A model generated the notes under the pieces. The model worked only from the letters and a program-made list of their open reading frames with translations, was not told the origin of the DNA and searched no databases. Source: CAZESH01 sp964514665 (GTDB lineage Bacteria > Bacillota > Bacilli > Paenibacillales > KCTC-25726). Taken from it: a stretch of DNA of 7,821 nt. The DNA lies in NCBI GenBank assembly GCA_964514665.1, contig CAZESH010000211.1:1-7821 (forward strand), in the 5' to 3' direction. Shown here one piece after another: positions 1 through 6,515 of this stretch (positions are counted from its first letter, which is position 1; each line of letters begins with the position of its first letter). Position numbers and translations under genes: made by a program.

Positions 1-217
1 ATTTTTCCCCGTCCCCCAAAAAATCCGTGTAGAGTCCGGCCGATTGTTTGCCCATCACAATCAAAATGTCGCGAATTCCGGCTTCAGCCAGTTTTTGTAC
101 GCCATAATGGATCATCGGATAGCGTCCGACCGGCAGCATATGCTTGTTTATTGTTTCCGTCAGCGGCCTCAGCCGGCTTCCTTTGCCTCCCGCAAGAATT
201 ACGCCTTTCAAAGCCAT
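1..217 (-). CDS. spsI: Glucose-1-phosphate thymidylyltransferase, SpsI/RfbA-like (N-terminal part, cut by window edge)
   Basis: Only the first 72 residues are present; the gene runs off the left edge. The enzyme family joins dTTP and glucose-1-phosphate to give dTDP-glucose in the cytoplasm, the first step towards dTDP-rhamnose and related sugars. Visible are the nucleotide-binding loop GVILAGGKGSRLRPLT (residues 5-20) with its conserved Gly and Arg residues, then NKHMLPVGRYPMI (24-36) and GIRDILIV (47-54), ending near FLGDG. From memory, the NKH-LPVGRYPMI stretch is closer to Bacillus subtilis SpsI (spore coat polysaccharide synthesis) than to enterobacterial RfbA, hence the symbol. The ATG follows an AAAGGAAG ribosome site at a short distance. 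It lies 40 bases after the stop of the preceding glycosyltransferase with no terminator between, so it is probably the fifth gene of the same transcript. Another sugar nucleotidyltransferase specificity (e.g. UTP) is possible from this fragment alone. Confidence 0.8.
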   Translation of the reverse strand, partial: MALKGVILAGGKGSRLRPLTETINKHMLPVGRYPMIHYGVQKLAEAGIRDILIVMGKQSAGLYTDFLGDGEK

Positions 218-257
218 CACTTCCTTTGCCAAAATCGATCCGGGGGCGGGGAAATGT

Positions 258-986
258 CTAAATAAATGAATGCGGATCCACTCCCCATTTTTCCATAAAT
301 AGCCGACGGTTCCGTGCCAGAAGCTCCTTCAGCCGCTCATCTCCCTGTTCATTGAAGCTTGCGCTGCCGTGATGATAAATAAAGGTGTCCTTGGCAATAA
401 CCAGCCTGTAGCCGGCCTGTCTGGCGCGATAGCAGTAATCGTCGTCCTCGAAATGACCCGGAGAAAAGCGTTCGTCCAAATAACCGACGCGGTCGAGCAA
501 TTCGCGTTTGAACAGAAAACAAAGGCCGATTAATCTCTCCACCTGCTGATATTGGGATTTATACCGGGTATCGTAAAGCGCGGCCATATCCTGCAGATTC
601 GTGTACGGCTCCTGCGACTGCTGTTTGCCGCTGGCAAAATTGGACATCGGACCGACGATGCCTACATCCTCCCCGCTGTACAGCGCGTCAAGCATATTGG
701 TCAGCCAGTGCTCTGCCACCATCGTGTCGTTGTTTAGAAGCAGCAACGAATCGCCGGACGCAATTTTCAACGCCATGTTGCATGGACCGGGAAATCCCCG
801 GTTGTCCGGGTTGGAAATAAAAACAAGTCCTTCGTCGATGCAGTACTCGGGCGTGCCGTCGGTCGACGCATTATCCACCACAATAATTTCATATGGCGTT
901 GTCGTATGCGCCTTAATGGAAAGCACGCAATCTTTCAAGAGCGGCAGCTTGTTGTGTGTCGGAATGATTATGCTGGTTTTTTTCAA
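258..986 (-). CDS. Family 2 glycosyltransferase (rhamnosyltransferase-like, GT-A fold)
   Basis: A 242-residue soluble enzyme with no signal peptide or membrane segment. The family transfers a sugar from a nucleotide donor to a glycan or protein acceptor. The GT-A pattern is clear: TSIIIPTHNK (residues 4-13), IIVVDNASTDGT (34-45) as donor-binding motif, NRGFPGPCN (62-70), and NND (85-87) in the place of the metal-binding DXD. The acceptor-side block HFEDDDYCYRARQAGY (178-193) is followed by a paired His (205-206). This layout is typical of rhamnosyl- and related transferases, in keeping with the dTDP-sugar gene downstream. The start is TTG, sharing a TTGA overlap with the stop of the preceding gene (TGA at 985-983), and is preceded by a GGGGGAG ribosome site seven bases away. 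Donor and acceptor cannot be read from sequence. It is the most conventional of the three family 2 enzymes here. Confidence 0.88.
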   Translation of the reverse strand: MKKTSIIIPTHNKLPLLKDCVLSIKAHTTTPYEIIVVDNASTDGTPEYCIDEGLVFISNPDNRGFPGPCNMALKIASGDSLLLLNNDTMVAEHWLTNMLDALYSGEDVGIVGPMSNFASGKQQSQEPYTNLQDMAALYDTRYKSQYQQVERLIGLCFLFKRELLDRVGYLDERFSPGHFEDDDYCYRARQAGYRLVIAKDTFIYHHGSASFNEQGDERLKELLARNRRLFMEKWGVDPHSFI

Positions 987-2092
987 CTCACTGCTCCCCC
1001 GATCTGCGATCTTTTACGGATATGATCCGGAAAATGCAAGCGTTCGCCTTGCTGCTCCATCATCATCGCCAAAGCTTCCAAATGATCTCCCACGATCATG
1101 TCGGAGACGGGATTTTGCCTGCCGCTGTTGCCTTTTCTCAACCTGTTTCCGGACACGACATCCGGACCGGCTGCCGTTTTGATATTCAAACCTTGTCGAA
1201 TCGCCAGCGCGTTGGCAACGGGCGGAACGGCCAAGTTTTTGATCCCGATCGCATCCAAGGCCTTCCTCGTCAAAACATGAGGCACTGCGGTCAATGAATT
1301 CATGCGCAAATCAGGCCTGCCGAGGGAGTGGTTGAGAAATTCCTTGATGATCGTAACCGAGTCCCTTTCGTAAAAAAGCCCCACTTGGCGGGATATATCA
1401 TTGAGCACAACATCGGCGCCTTCTTCCACCGCTTGCGCAAATGGTAAAAGCTGCTCGGCCCGTAAAGGAATGTCCCCGTCCATAAACAAGACGATCTGCG
1501 TGTCGGTCAGCTTTGCGCCAACGGCCCGCCCCACATCATGGCCAAGCGCCTCCGGATAATACACGATTCTGGTCTTGGGAGAATTTCTTGCAATCGAAAA
1601 GCTTTTATCCTTTGAACCGTTAACCACTACAATCAGCTCGCGAAGCGGAAGGCGTTCCAACTGATCGATGACGGCATCGAGCGTAGCCTCCTCGTTCATC
1701 ACCGAAACGACTGCCGATGCGCTTTTCGAAGTCGCCCATAACAAAAGATTTCCGGCACTTAAACCGGCACGTTGGCAGAAACCGTTCAAGTAATGCGAGG
1801 CAACGGTTTGATAGTACTCTCCGGAACGGGAATGAAAACCGGTTCGTCTTGCCCATTCATGCCAGCTCCGGTTCATTTCTTCGTGTAGAAGCACCTTGCC
1901 ATCGGCTGAGAAATGCATCCCGTCTATAATTGCATCGGTATAAGCTTTGGATGCCCAATCCGACGTTTTTCTCCGGCGCAGGCTCCGCTTTTTGATGCGG
2001 GTAAATCCGTACCTTTTTTTCCCTTTGCCTTTAATCGGACGCAACGGCTTGAAGCTGCGGGTTTTCGGCTTTCCTGCCTTTTTCTTTCTCAC
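983..2092 (-). CDS. Family 2 glycosyltransferase with basic N-terminal tail and extra N-terminal segment
   Basis: A 369-residue protein in three parts. Residues 1-46 are a very Lys/Arg-rich tail. Residues about 47-125 form a segment I cannot assign, with aromatic and Arg-rich helix-like stretches. From about 126 comes a GT-A catalytic domain with VVVNGSKD (155-162), GHDVGR (184-189), the metal-binding DGD (205-207), NLAVPP (286-291) and IVGDHLEA (333-340). No signal peptide or clear membrane helix is seen, so it should be cytosolic and use a nucleotide sugar. It is a diverged paralogue of the next gene upstream, which shares all these motifs. I chose GTG at 2092 because it makes a GTGA overlap with that gene's stop and has GGTG close before it. 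TTG at 2095 would add one residue and is almost as likely. Donor, acceptor and product are unknown; a spore-surface role is inferred from neighbours only. Confidence 0.82.
   Translation of the reverse strand: MRKKKAGKPKTRSFKPLRPIKGKGKKRYGFTRIKKRSLRRRKTSDWASKAYTDAIIDGMHFSADGKVLLHEEMNRSWHEWARRTGFHSRSGEYYQTVASHYLNGFCQRAGLSAGNLLLWATSKSASAVVSVMNEEATLDAVIDQLERLPLRELIVVVNGSKDKSFSIARNSPKTRIVYYPEALGHDVGRAVGAKLTDTQIVLFMDGDIPLRAEQLLPFAQAVEEGADVVLNDISRQVGLFYERDSVTIIKEFLNHSLGRPDLRMNSLTAVPHVLTRKALDAIGIKNLAVPPVANALAIRQGLNIKTAAGPDVVSGNRLRKGNSGRQNPVSDMIVGDHLEALAMMMEQQGERLHFPDHIRKRSQIGGAVS
994..1000 (-). promoter_or_regulatory. Ribosome binding site that fixes a TTG start
   Basis: On the minus strand this reads GGGGGAG, seven bases before the TTG at 986-984. 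It lies inside the 3' end of the upstream gene. It supports TTG as the true start of the downstream glycosyltransferase and suggests translational coupling through the TTGA overlap. Confidence 0.7.
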
Positions 2093-2901
2093 CAATTCAC
2101 CATCCCTCTCGCGCGGTTGAGATCGGTAAATCGTCCCCGCCGATCGGTATTTTTTAACATCCAGTGAATGGCTTCCAAGTGATCGCCCACAATCAGGCCT
2201 TCCAACGGATTGTTGCGGATCCTCCTGCGCCGGTTCGGATTGCCGACATCGATATAATGCACGCCTGCCAGTCTCAGTCCTTTTTGCAAAGCAATCGCTT
2301 GCGCTTTCGGAGGAACGGCCAAATTCTCGACTCCGATTTGCTGAAGGGCGTTGCGGCTTATCGCATGCGGAATTGTCGTCATCGACATGCCCTGCAGATG
2401 CGATTGGGACAATGCGGCATTAAGCGCATGCTTGGCAAGAACAACGCTGTGAACTTTCCGTTTATATAAGGGACCCAAATAACGATTCAACGCGATATCC
2501 GTTTGTCCGTGTTCCACTGCGTGCACCAACGGCCGAAGCTTATGGGCCGGGATAACGAAATCCCCGTCCACAAAAAGCAGGATATCTCCCTTTGCCTCTT
2601 GTGCGCCAAGGCTTCTGCCCACATCATGGCCCAAAGGCTCGGGATAGGTGATGACTTTTGCTCCGGTTTGTTGTGCAATCCTGTCGGTTCCGTCCTTCGA
2701 TCCATTGCACACGACAATCACTTCCGTTTGCGGATGTACATTGGCGGATTGGCGGATGACGCTTGCAATCGTTCTGCGTTCGTTTACGGCCGGAATCACA
2801 ACGGAAACTTTGGGAGTCGCCGAGCAAACAATAGCACTGCGGATTGTTCTGCGTTTCGTGCGGGAAACTGTCCGCCTGCGTTTTATTCTTTTTTGCGGCA
2901 T
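2089..2901 (-). CDS. Family 2 glycosyltransferase with basic N-terminal tail
   Basis: A 270-residue soluble glycosyltransferase. The first 22 residues are dominated by Lys and Arg. The GT-A domain begins with KVSVVIPAVNERRTI (31-45), followed by VVCNGSKDGT (63-72), YPEPLGHDVGR (86-96), metal-binding DGD (112-114), IPH (177-179), NLAVPP (193-198) and IVGDHLEA (237-244). The usual VDDGS of family 2 reads VCNGS here. The open frame continues upstream into the preceding gene, but ATG at 2901 is preferred because a near-perfect AGGAGGTGG site stands eight bases before it. The upstream extension lacks a comparable site and gives no glycosyltransferase sequence. Its stop overlaps the start of its larger paralogue by four bases (GTGA). 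A gap of 155 bases separates it from the family 4 gene upstream. Family assignment is firm; the sugar and acceptor are unknown. Confidence 0.87.
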   Translation of the reverse strand: MPQKRIKRRRTVSRTKRRTIRSAIVCSATPKVSVVIPAVNERRTIASVIRQSANVHPQTEVIVVCNGSKDGTDRIAQQTGAKVITYPEPLGHDVGRSLGAQEAKGDILLFVDGDFVIPAHKLRPLVHAVEHGQTDIALNRYLGPLYKRKVHSVVLAKHALNAALSQSHLQGMSMTTIPHAISRNALQQIGVENLAVPPKAQAIALQKGLRLAGVHYIDVGNPNRRRRIRNNPLEGLIVGDHLEAIHWMLKNTDRRGRFTDLNRARGMVNW

Positions 2902-3056
2902 AAAAATTACCACCTCCTGCGACACGCTTGTAAACTTGCTTACTTCCCATAGTATGAAAGCATGGACGTATTGAAACGGCGATTGCACTATGCGTTTGAA
3001 ACGAAGTGGACTCGATTGCAGGATAGACACGCCATCGACGAATCCTCTTCGGAACA
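2902..3056 (-). other. Intra-operon gap with a weak SigmaE/K-like -10 element
   Basis: These 155 bases separate the family 4 gene from the first family 2 gene. No stem-loop followed by a T-run is visible, so read-through is likely. On the minus strand CATACTAT (2956-2949) matches seven of eight positions of the SigmaE -10 consensus CATACANT, but I see no convincing -35 element at the right distance. The frame is open through the gap, yet no ribosome site supports a separate small protein. Confidence 0.3.
2910..2918 (-). promoter_or_regulatory. Strong ribosome binding site deciding the start at 2901
   Basis: The minus strand reads AGGAGGTGG, a near-complete match to the anti-Shine-Dalgarno sequence, eight bases before ATG 2901-2899. 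It rules in favour of the 270-residue product over the longer open frame that begins inside the upstream gene. Confidence 0.85.
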
Positions 3057-4214
3057 CTAGGACAAATACGTTTGCATCAACTCCAACTGTCTCCGCGCCG
3101 TAGCTTGCCATGTGAACAATTCAAGCATCCTGGAGCGGCCATTCTCCCCTTGCATGCGGCAGACCTGCGGATGGTCGAGAAGCTCCGTCAGGTAAAGAAC
3201 AAGGTCTTGCTCAATGCTATGCGGTTCAAGTAAAAATCCTGTTTTTTCGTGTACGATCACTTCTCTTATCCCTCCCGCATTCGTCGCTACCACCGGCAGA
3301 CCTGCGGCCATGGCTTCGACGTTGACCAGGCCGAACGCTTCCTTTTCAAATGACGGCACGACGACAATATCGGCGATGTTGTACCAATCGGCCATTTTTT
3401 CGTACGAAGTGTATGGAACAAACCGAACATGCGCGGGATAACGCTTGCCTTGCTTGTGCAGACCAATGACATAATCGGTCAGGCGATTGGAGCCGTAAAA
3501 AGCCCCTCCAACCAGTACAAATACTGCATCCGGATGTCTTTGTATAATGTCGGGCACCACATTCAGCAAATGATGCACCCCTTTGATCGGAATCAACCTG
3601 CCGACGTATAAAATGATTTTCTTCCCTTCATACCCCAATTCGGATAACCGCTTTTGGCGGATAGCCGCCTGCGCGGGAAGCCATTTCGAAGGAAACTGTT
3701 CGGGATCGACCCCTAGATAATTGATCTGGATTCTCTCTTCCGGCATCGGATTGATGCGAAGCAATTCATTTTTCAGAAATCTGCTGTTGACGATGATCAG
3801 ATCCGCTTTTTGCATATTCATTTTCAATCTCGCACGAGAGATGCCGGGACTGGAAATAAATGTGGTGGAATGCAGGGAAAGCCATAACGGTATGTGCGGA
3901 AAAGCACGTTTGATCGCGCTGACGAAATGCGGACGGTTTTCAATTTGGATCAGACTCGGCCATACGACCCGAAGTTCATTGCGCACAGCATTTAAATAGG
4001 CTTGGCTGTTTGCCCGGGGAAAACGGTGGAAATAGATGCCCGAAATCCGTTGCCGCTTCGTTTGATGGCGGTTTTTTCTTGCAAACAGATGAATATCCGC
4101 CTCATGTTTCATTTCTTTGCTGACGTATTCAACCACCCGTTCCACGGAACTGCTCTTATTGGAAGGCAGTGCGAATGTACCGGGAGTAACGATGGCGACG
4201 CTTCTTTTTTCCAT
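3057..4214 (-). CDS. Family 4 glycosyltransferase (GT-B fold, YtcC-like)
   Basis: A complete 385-residue retaining glycosyltransferase, normal length for the family. The N-terminal acceptor domain starts with VAIVTPGTFALPSNKSSSVERVV (6-28), with IVNSRFLKNEL (141-151) and NYLGVDPEQF (165-174) closing it. The C-terminal donor domain has ILYVGRLIPIKGVH (201-214), where Arg206 and Lys211 contact the nucleotide phosphates in this family, and the E-x7-E motif with Glu292 and Glu300 in EKEAFGLVNVEAMAAGLPVV (290-309). The general layout recalls B. subtilis YtcC, a spore-coat-associated transferase, but the donor is not determined. ATG follows AGGAG at a seven-base spacing. It is the first gene of the minus-strand cluster and is transcribed away from the YheC/YheD-type gene, with a candidate promoter in the shared 207-base region. 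Confidence 0.92.
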   Translation of the reverse strand: MEKRSVAIVTPGTFALPSNKSSSVERVVEYVSKEMKHEADIHLFARKNRHQTKRQRISGIYFHRFPRANSQAYLNAVRNELRVVWPSLIQIENRPHFVSAIKRAFPHIPLWLSLHSTTFISSPGISRARLKMNMQKADLIIVNSRFLKNELLRINPMPEERIQINYLGVDPEQFPSKWLPAQAAIRQKRLSELGYEGKKIILYVGRLIPIKGVHHLLNVVPDIIQRHPDAVFVLVGGAFYGSNRLTDYVIGLHKQGKRYPAHVRFVPYTSYEKMADWYNIADIVVVPSFEKEAFGLVNVEAMAAGLPVVATNAGGIREVIVHEKTGFLLEPHSIEQDLVLYLTELLDHPQVCRMQGENGRSRMLELFTWQATARRQLELMQTYLS

Positions 4215-4259
4215 TTAAACTCTCCTGCCTGTCGCTTGAATTTTGTCCTTCGGAATTAT

Positions 4260-4288
4260 TTTATAGCCGAGTTTATCAATGTTGAAAA
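4260..4288 (-). promoter_or_regulatory. Candidate SigmaA-like promoter for the glycosyltransferase cluster
   Basis: On the minus strand TTTTCA (4288-4283) and TATAAA (4265-4260) are separated by exactly 17 bases. They match four of six and five of six consensus positions. Transcription would begin about 40 bases before ATG 4214. The same -10 read as TATAAAAT also partly fits SigmaE, so the sigma factor is uncertain. Confidence 0.4.
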
Positions 4289-4323
4289 AAATGGTCGTCT
4301 GCATCCAATATACATGTCCATTC

Positions 4324-4349
4324 ACGGCAAGCGACGGCGTCATAACATG
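4324..4349 (+). promoter_or_regulatory. Candidate SigmaK-like promoter for the YheC/YheD-family gene
   Basis: An AC at 4324-4325 and CATAACATG at 4341-4349, 15 bases apart, resemble the late mother-cell SigmaK pattern (AC, then CATAnnnTA), missing only the final A. Transcription would start near 4356, about 65 bases before the TTG start. The motif is short, so chance occurrence is quite possible. No good SigmaA promoter is seen on this strand here. Confidence 0.3.
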
Positions 4350-4421
4350 AAACAGGGAGGTAAACAAGCCGATTCGGGCTGGTTCGCTTTGCGGACGTTA
4401 TCAAGATAAAGGAGTGATCCC

Positions 4422-5504
4422 TTGCTTAATCAAACTGTGGGTGTGCTTTTAAACCAATCTGTGTTCAAAGGAATTTCTTCAGGAAAAACCCATCATGAAT
4501 GCCTTGATTTTTACGTCTCCTCGGGTGAAAAATACAAGTTGACTCCATGCTTTTTCAGGCTATCGGACCTTTCTTTGCAGCAAAGAAAGGTACATGCCTA
4601 TGTTCCCGTCCCAAACGGATACAAGCGGCAATGGATGGACCTGCCCAAAATCATCCATAACCGTGCCATCTATTTTTCGCGTTCAGCCAAAAGTAAATTG
4701 GAGCAATTGACCGCGGCGGAATATACCGTTTTTAACGGCTGGAATCGTTATGGCAAACTGAAAATCCATCGCCTGCTGATGGAGAATCCGGCTATCCGCC
4801 ACCATTTCCCGGAAACCATGGAGGTGACGAAGCAGGGGATCCAAGAGATGCTGGAAAAATACAGGGAGATTATCCTGAAACCGGACATGAGCAGTGTCGG
4901 CCGCGGCATCATGAAAATCGAGCGGTTAGCGGACGGCTTTATCTGGACGTTTCGCCATCCAAAAACGAAACAATGGAAAAAAGTATTTTTCCGTGAGCAG
5001 CCCCCGCGTCTATTGCACTCGATACTGCAAAAGGAGCGATATCTCATCCAACAAAGACTCCCTCTTGCTTCCTTCATGGGAAGGCCGTTCGACCTGAGAG
5101 TATCGGTGCAACGCGATAATTCGGGTGAGTGGAAAATCACCGGAATTGTCGGGAAAGTGGCCAGGCCCGGGCATTTTTTGACCAATGCCGCGCAAGGCGG
5201 TTCCATGTACCCGCTTTCCGTGATATTGAAGCAATTCCCGCATTTAAGCCCCGGGCAAGTACTGGAAGATATTCATCGCTTTGCTTTGCAGGTGGCTGCC
5301 GATTTGCAAATTCATTTGCCCGGTTTGGCCGATATCGGTTTGGACATTTGTCTGACGGAAGAGGGCTTGCCCATGTTCATCGAATGCAACAGCAGAGACC
5401 TGCGCTATACCTTTCATAAAGCCGGTCTTCATGACGAATGGCGAAGCACATACGAAAATCCGATCGGTTATGCCCGATTTTTGTATGACCGCGTGGTCCG
5501 ATAA
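4422..5504 (+). CDS. YheC/YheD-family ATP-grasp protein (spore coat associated)
   Basis: A complete 360-residue protein, close to the length I recall for B. subtilis YheC. The N-terminal part carries VGVLLNQSVFKGISSG (6-21). The ATP-grasp region follows, with GKLKIHRLLMENP (111-123), IILKPDMSSVGRGIMKI (150-166) including the nucleotide-contacting Lys153, YLIQQRLPLA (207-216), RPFDLRVSVQ (221-230), and metal-binding residues in ADIGLDI (303-309, Asp308) and ECNSRD (321-326). ATP-grasp enzymes usually form an acid-amine or similar bond using ATP; the substrates of this family are not known to me. B. subtilis YheC and YheD are spore coat associated. The TTG start is supported by AAAGGAG (4408-4414) seven bases before it, and no ATG near it fits. 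It diverges from the glycosyltransferase cluster. There is no signal peptide or membrane segment. Confidence 0.9.
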   Translation: MLNQTVGVLLNQSVFKGISSGKTHHECLDFYVSSGEKYKLTPCFFRLSDLSLQQRKVHAYVPVPNGYKRQWMDLPKIIHNRAIYFSRSAKSKLEQLTAAEYTVFNGWNRYGKLKIHRLLMENPAIRHHFPETMEVTKQGIQEMLEKYREIILKPDMSSVGRGIMKIERLADGFIWTFRHPKTKQWKKVFFREQPPRLLHSILQKERYLIQQRLPLASFMGRPFDLRVSVQRDNSGEWKITGIVGKVARPGHFLTNAAQGGSMYPLSVILKQFPHLSPGQVLEDIHRFALQVAADLQIHLPGLADIGLDICLTEEGLPMFIECNSRDLRYTFHKAGLHDEWRSTYENPIGYARFLYDRVVR

Positions 5505-5632
5505 CGGCAAACTTGTTCGCACGGACCGTTGTTTGCCCCGGAATCCGGACTCTATGTTTTCAGTTGTTTTTTTCGACTTTCTGTGTCAAGATAAGCGAAG
5601 AATCGATTTTGTAAAGGAGCGTCAAGCCCATC
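5505..5632 (+). other. Gap between the YheC/YheD-type gene and psd
   Basis: It holds a 7-base inverted repeat (GGCAAAC at 5506-5512 and GTTTGCC at 5531-5537) with an 18-base loop and no directly following T-run. A short CCGG-AAT-CCGG element (5538-5548) and a T-rich stretch (5557-5573) come next. None makes a convincing terminator. A weak TTGTTT/TATGTT pair, 18 bases apart, could be a poor promoter. The psd ribosome site AAGGAG lies at its end. Confidence 0.3.
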
Positions 5633-6427
5633 ATGGTTACAAAATCCGTGCTTCGGTTATTGACGGAGCTTTCATCGCGAAAATGGATTTCCAAAACCGC
5701 CGGTTTTATTTCCAAATCAAAAATGAGCAGGACGTGGATTCCGCGCTTTGCCAAAATATACCGCATCCCGCTCCATGAAGCTGAAAAAGCGGTCTCGGAA
5801 TACGAATCCTTGAATGATTTTTTCACCCGCCGATTAAAGCCGGGCTCAAGACCGTTGGACGGTGACGAACAGGCGTTGATCAGTCCAGTGGACGGTACGG
5901 TGGCAAGCTTGGGGGCTATTGAAGACGGACAAATCCTCAGTGTCAAGGGCCAGCCCTATACGATAAAAGAGCTCTTGAACGACTCGCCCCGCGCCGTAAA
6001 CTACGTTAATGGATTTTTCTATGTAATTTACTTAAGCCCCTCCGACTACCACCGCATCCACGCCCCGGTCAGCGGCGAAATTGTGGAAAAGGACCACATT
6101 CCCGGGCGTGTTTATCCCGTCAATGCCTTCGGCATGACCCATATGCGCAAGGTGCTGAGCCGCAACGAACGGTTAATCACCTATATTCGGCATGCAGCCG
6201 GAGAGGTGGCGATGATCAAGGTTGGCGCCATGAACGTAAGCAGCATCCGCTACGCCGAGCCGCTGTCGGAGAAGATCGGGCGCGGCGACGAGCTGGCTTA
6301 TTTTGAGTTCGGCTCAACCGTCGTATTACTTATGGAAAACGATACATTTTTGGCTAACGGCCGCCTCAAAGTCGGCGATAAAGTCAGATTCGGACAAGCC
6401 TTGGGAACGGTTTCCGCTGAATCCTGA
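5633..6427 (+). CDS. psd: Phosphatidylserine decarboxylase proenzyme
   Basis: A complete 264-residue enzyme that converts phosphatidylserine to phosphatidylethanolamine at the membrane. The Bacillus-type length and sequence are clear. The catalytic Asp87 lies in SPVDG (84-88) and His143 in YHRIHAP (139-145). The self-cleavage site is FGST (226-229): cutting between Gly227 and Ser228 gives the beta chain and a 37-residue alpha chain whose Ser becomes the pyruvoyl group. Other family blocks are SLNDFFTRRLKPGSRPL (59-75) and FFYVIYLSPSDYH (128-140). Ser228 is encoded at 6314-6316. AAGGAG at 5614-5619 is 13 bases from the ATG, longer than usual, and no in-frame start lies between. No pssA (phosphatidylserine synthase) is adjacent, so substrate synthesis is encoded elsewhere. 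It lies 128 bases after the YheC/YheD-type gene with no convincing terminator or promoter, so co-transcription is possible. Confidence 0.97.
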   Translation: MVTKSVLRLLTELSSRKWISKTAGFISKSKMSRTWIPRFAKIYRIPLHEAEKAVSEYESLNDFFTRRLKPGSRPLDGDEQALISPVDGTVASLGAIEDGQILSVKGQPYTIKELLNDSPRAVNYVNGFFYVIYLSPSDYHRIHAPVSGEIVEKDHIPGRVYPVNAFGMTHMRKVLSRNERLITYIRHAAGEVAMIKVGAMNVSSIRYAEPLSEKIGRGDELAYFEFGSTVVLLMENDTFLANGRLKVGDKVRFGQALGTVSAES

Positions 6428-6469
6428 TCGTTTGCCGGTAAAAGATCATATGGTTTTGTGCCTGAAATC

Positions 6470-6478
6470 TGGTATAAT
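6470..6478 (+). promoter_or_regulatory. Extended -10 SigmaA promoter for the aminotransferase
   Basis: TGGTATAAT at 6470-6478 is a perfect TGnTATAAT extended -10 element. The -35 region at 16-17 bases distance is weak, as is common for this promoter class. The start would fall near 6485, giving a leader of about 30 bases. It implies vegetative expression independent of psd. Confidence 0.7.
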
Positions 6479-6515
6479 AGTTGCCAAAATCCAATCAGCC
6501 GGAAGGATGGAAAGA

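Noticed and set aside
601..1182. Plus-strand open frame of 193 codons opposite two glycosyltransferases
   Set aside because: It mirrors coding sequence with clear GT-A motifs on the minus strand; no motif or translation signal of its own.
2902..3111. N-terminal extension of the first family 2 glycosyltransferase by 70 residues
   Set aside because: The frame is open, but it starts inside the family 4 gene, has no good ribosome site and adds no family sequence. AGGAGGTGG before 2901 decides for the shorter product.
4231..4335. Eight-base inverted repeat (GTCGCTTG / CAAGCGAC) in the divergent region as a paired operator
   Set aside because: A perfect 8-mer pair in about 200 bases is readily expected by chance, and the half-sites do not extend further.
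4002..4409. Open frame of 135 codons on the plus strand across the divergent region
   Set aside because: Most of it lies opposite the family 4 gene, with no ribosome site and no family resemblance.
5506..5537. Inverted repeat as a terminator after the YheC/YheD-type gene
   Set aside because: The stem is only seven base pairs with an 18-base loop, and the next bases are C/G-rich rather than a T-run.
6425..6450. TGATC...GATCA stem-loop after psd
   Set aside because: Weak A/T-rich stem with a mismatch and no following T-run; not a convincing terminator.
6303..6515. Longer aminotransferase starting inside psd
   Set aside because: It would overlap psd by over 120 bases and run across the extended -10 promoter. 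The family sequence begins after 6516, where a ribosome site is well placed.
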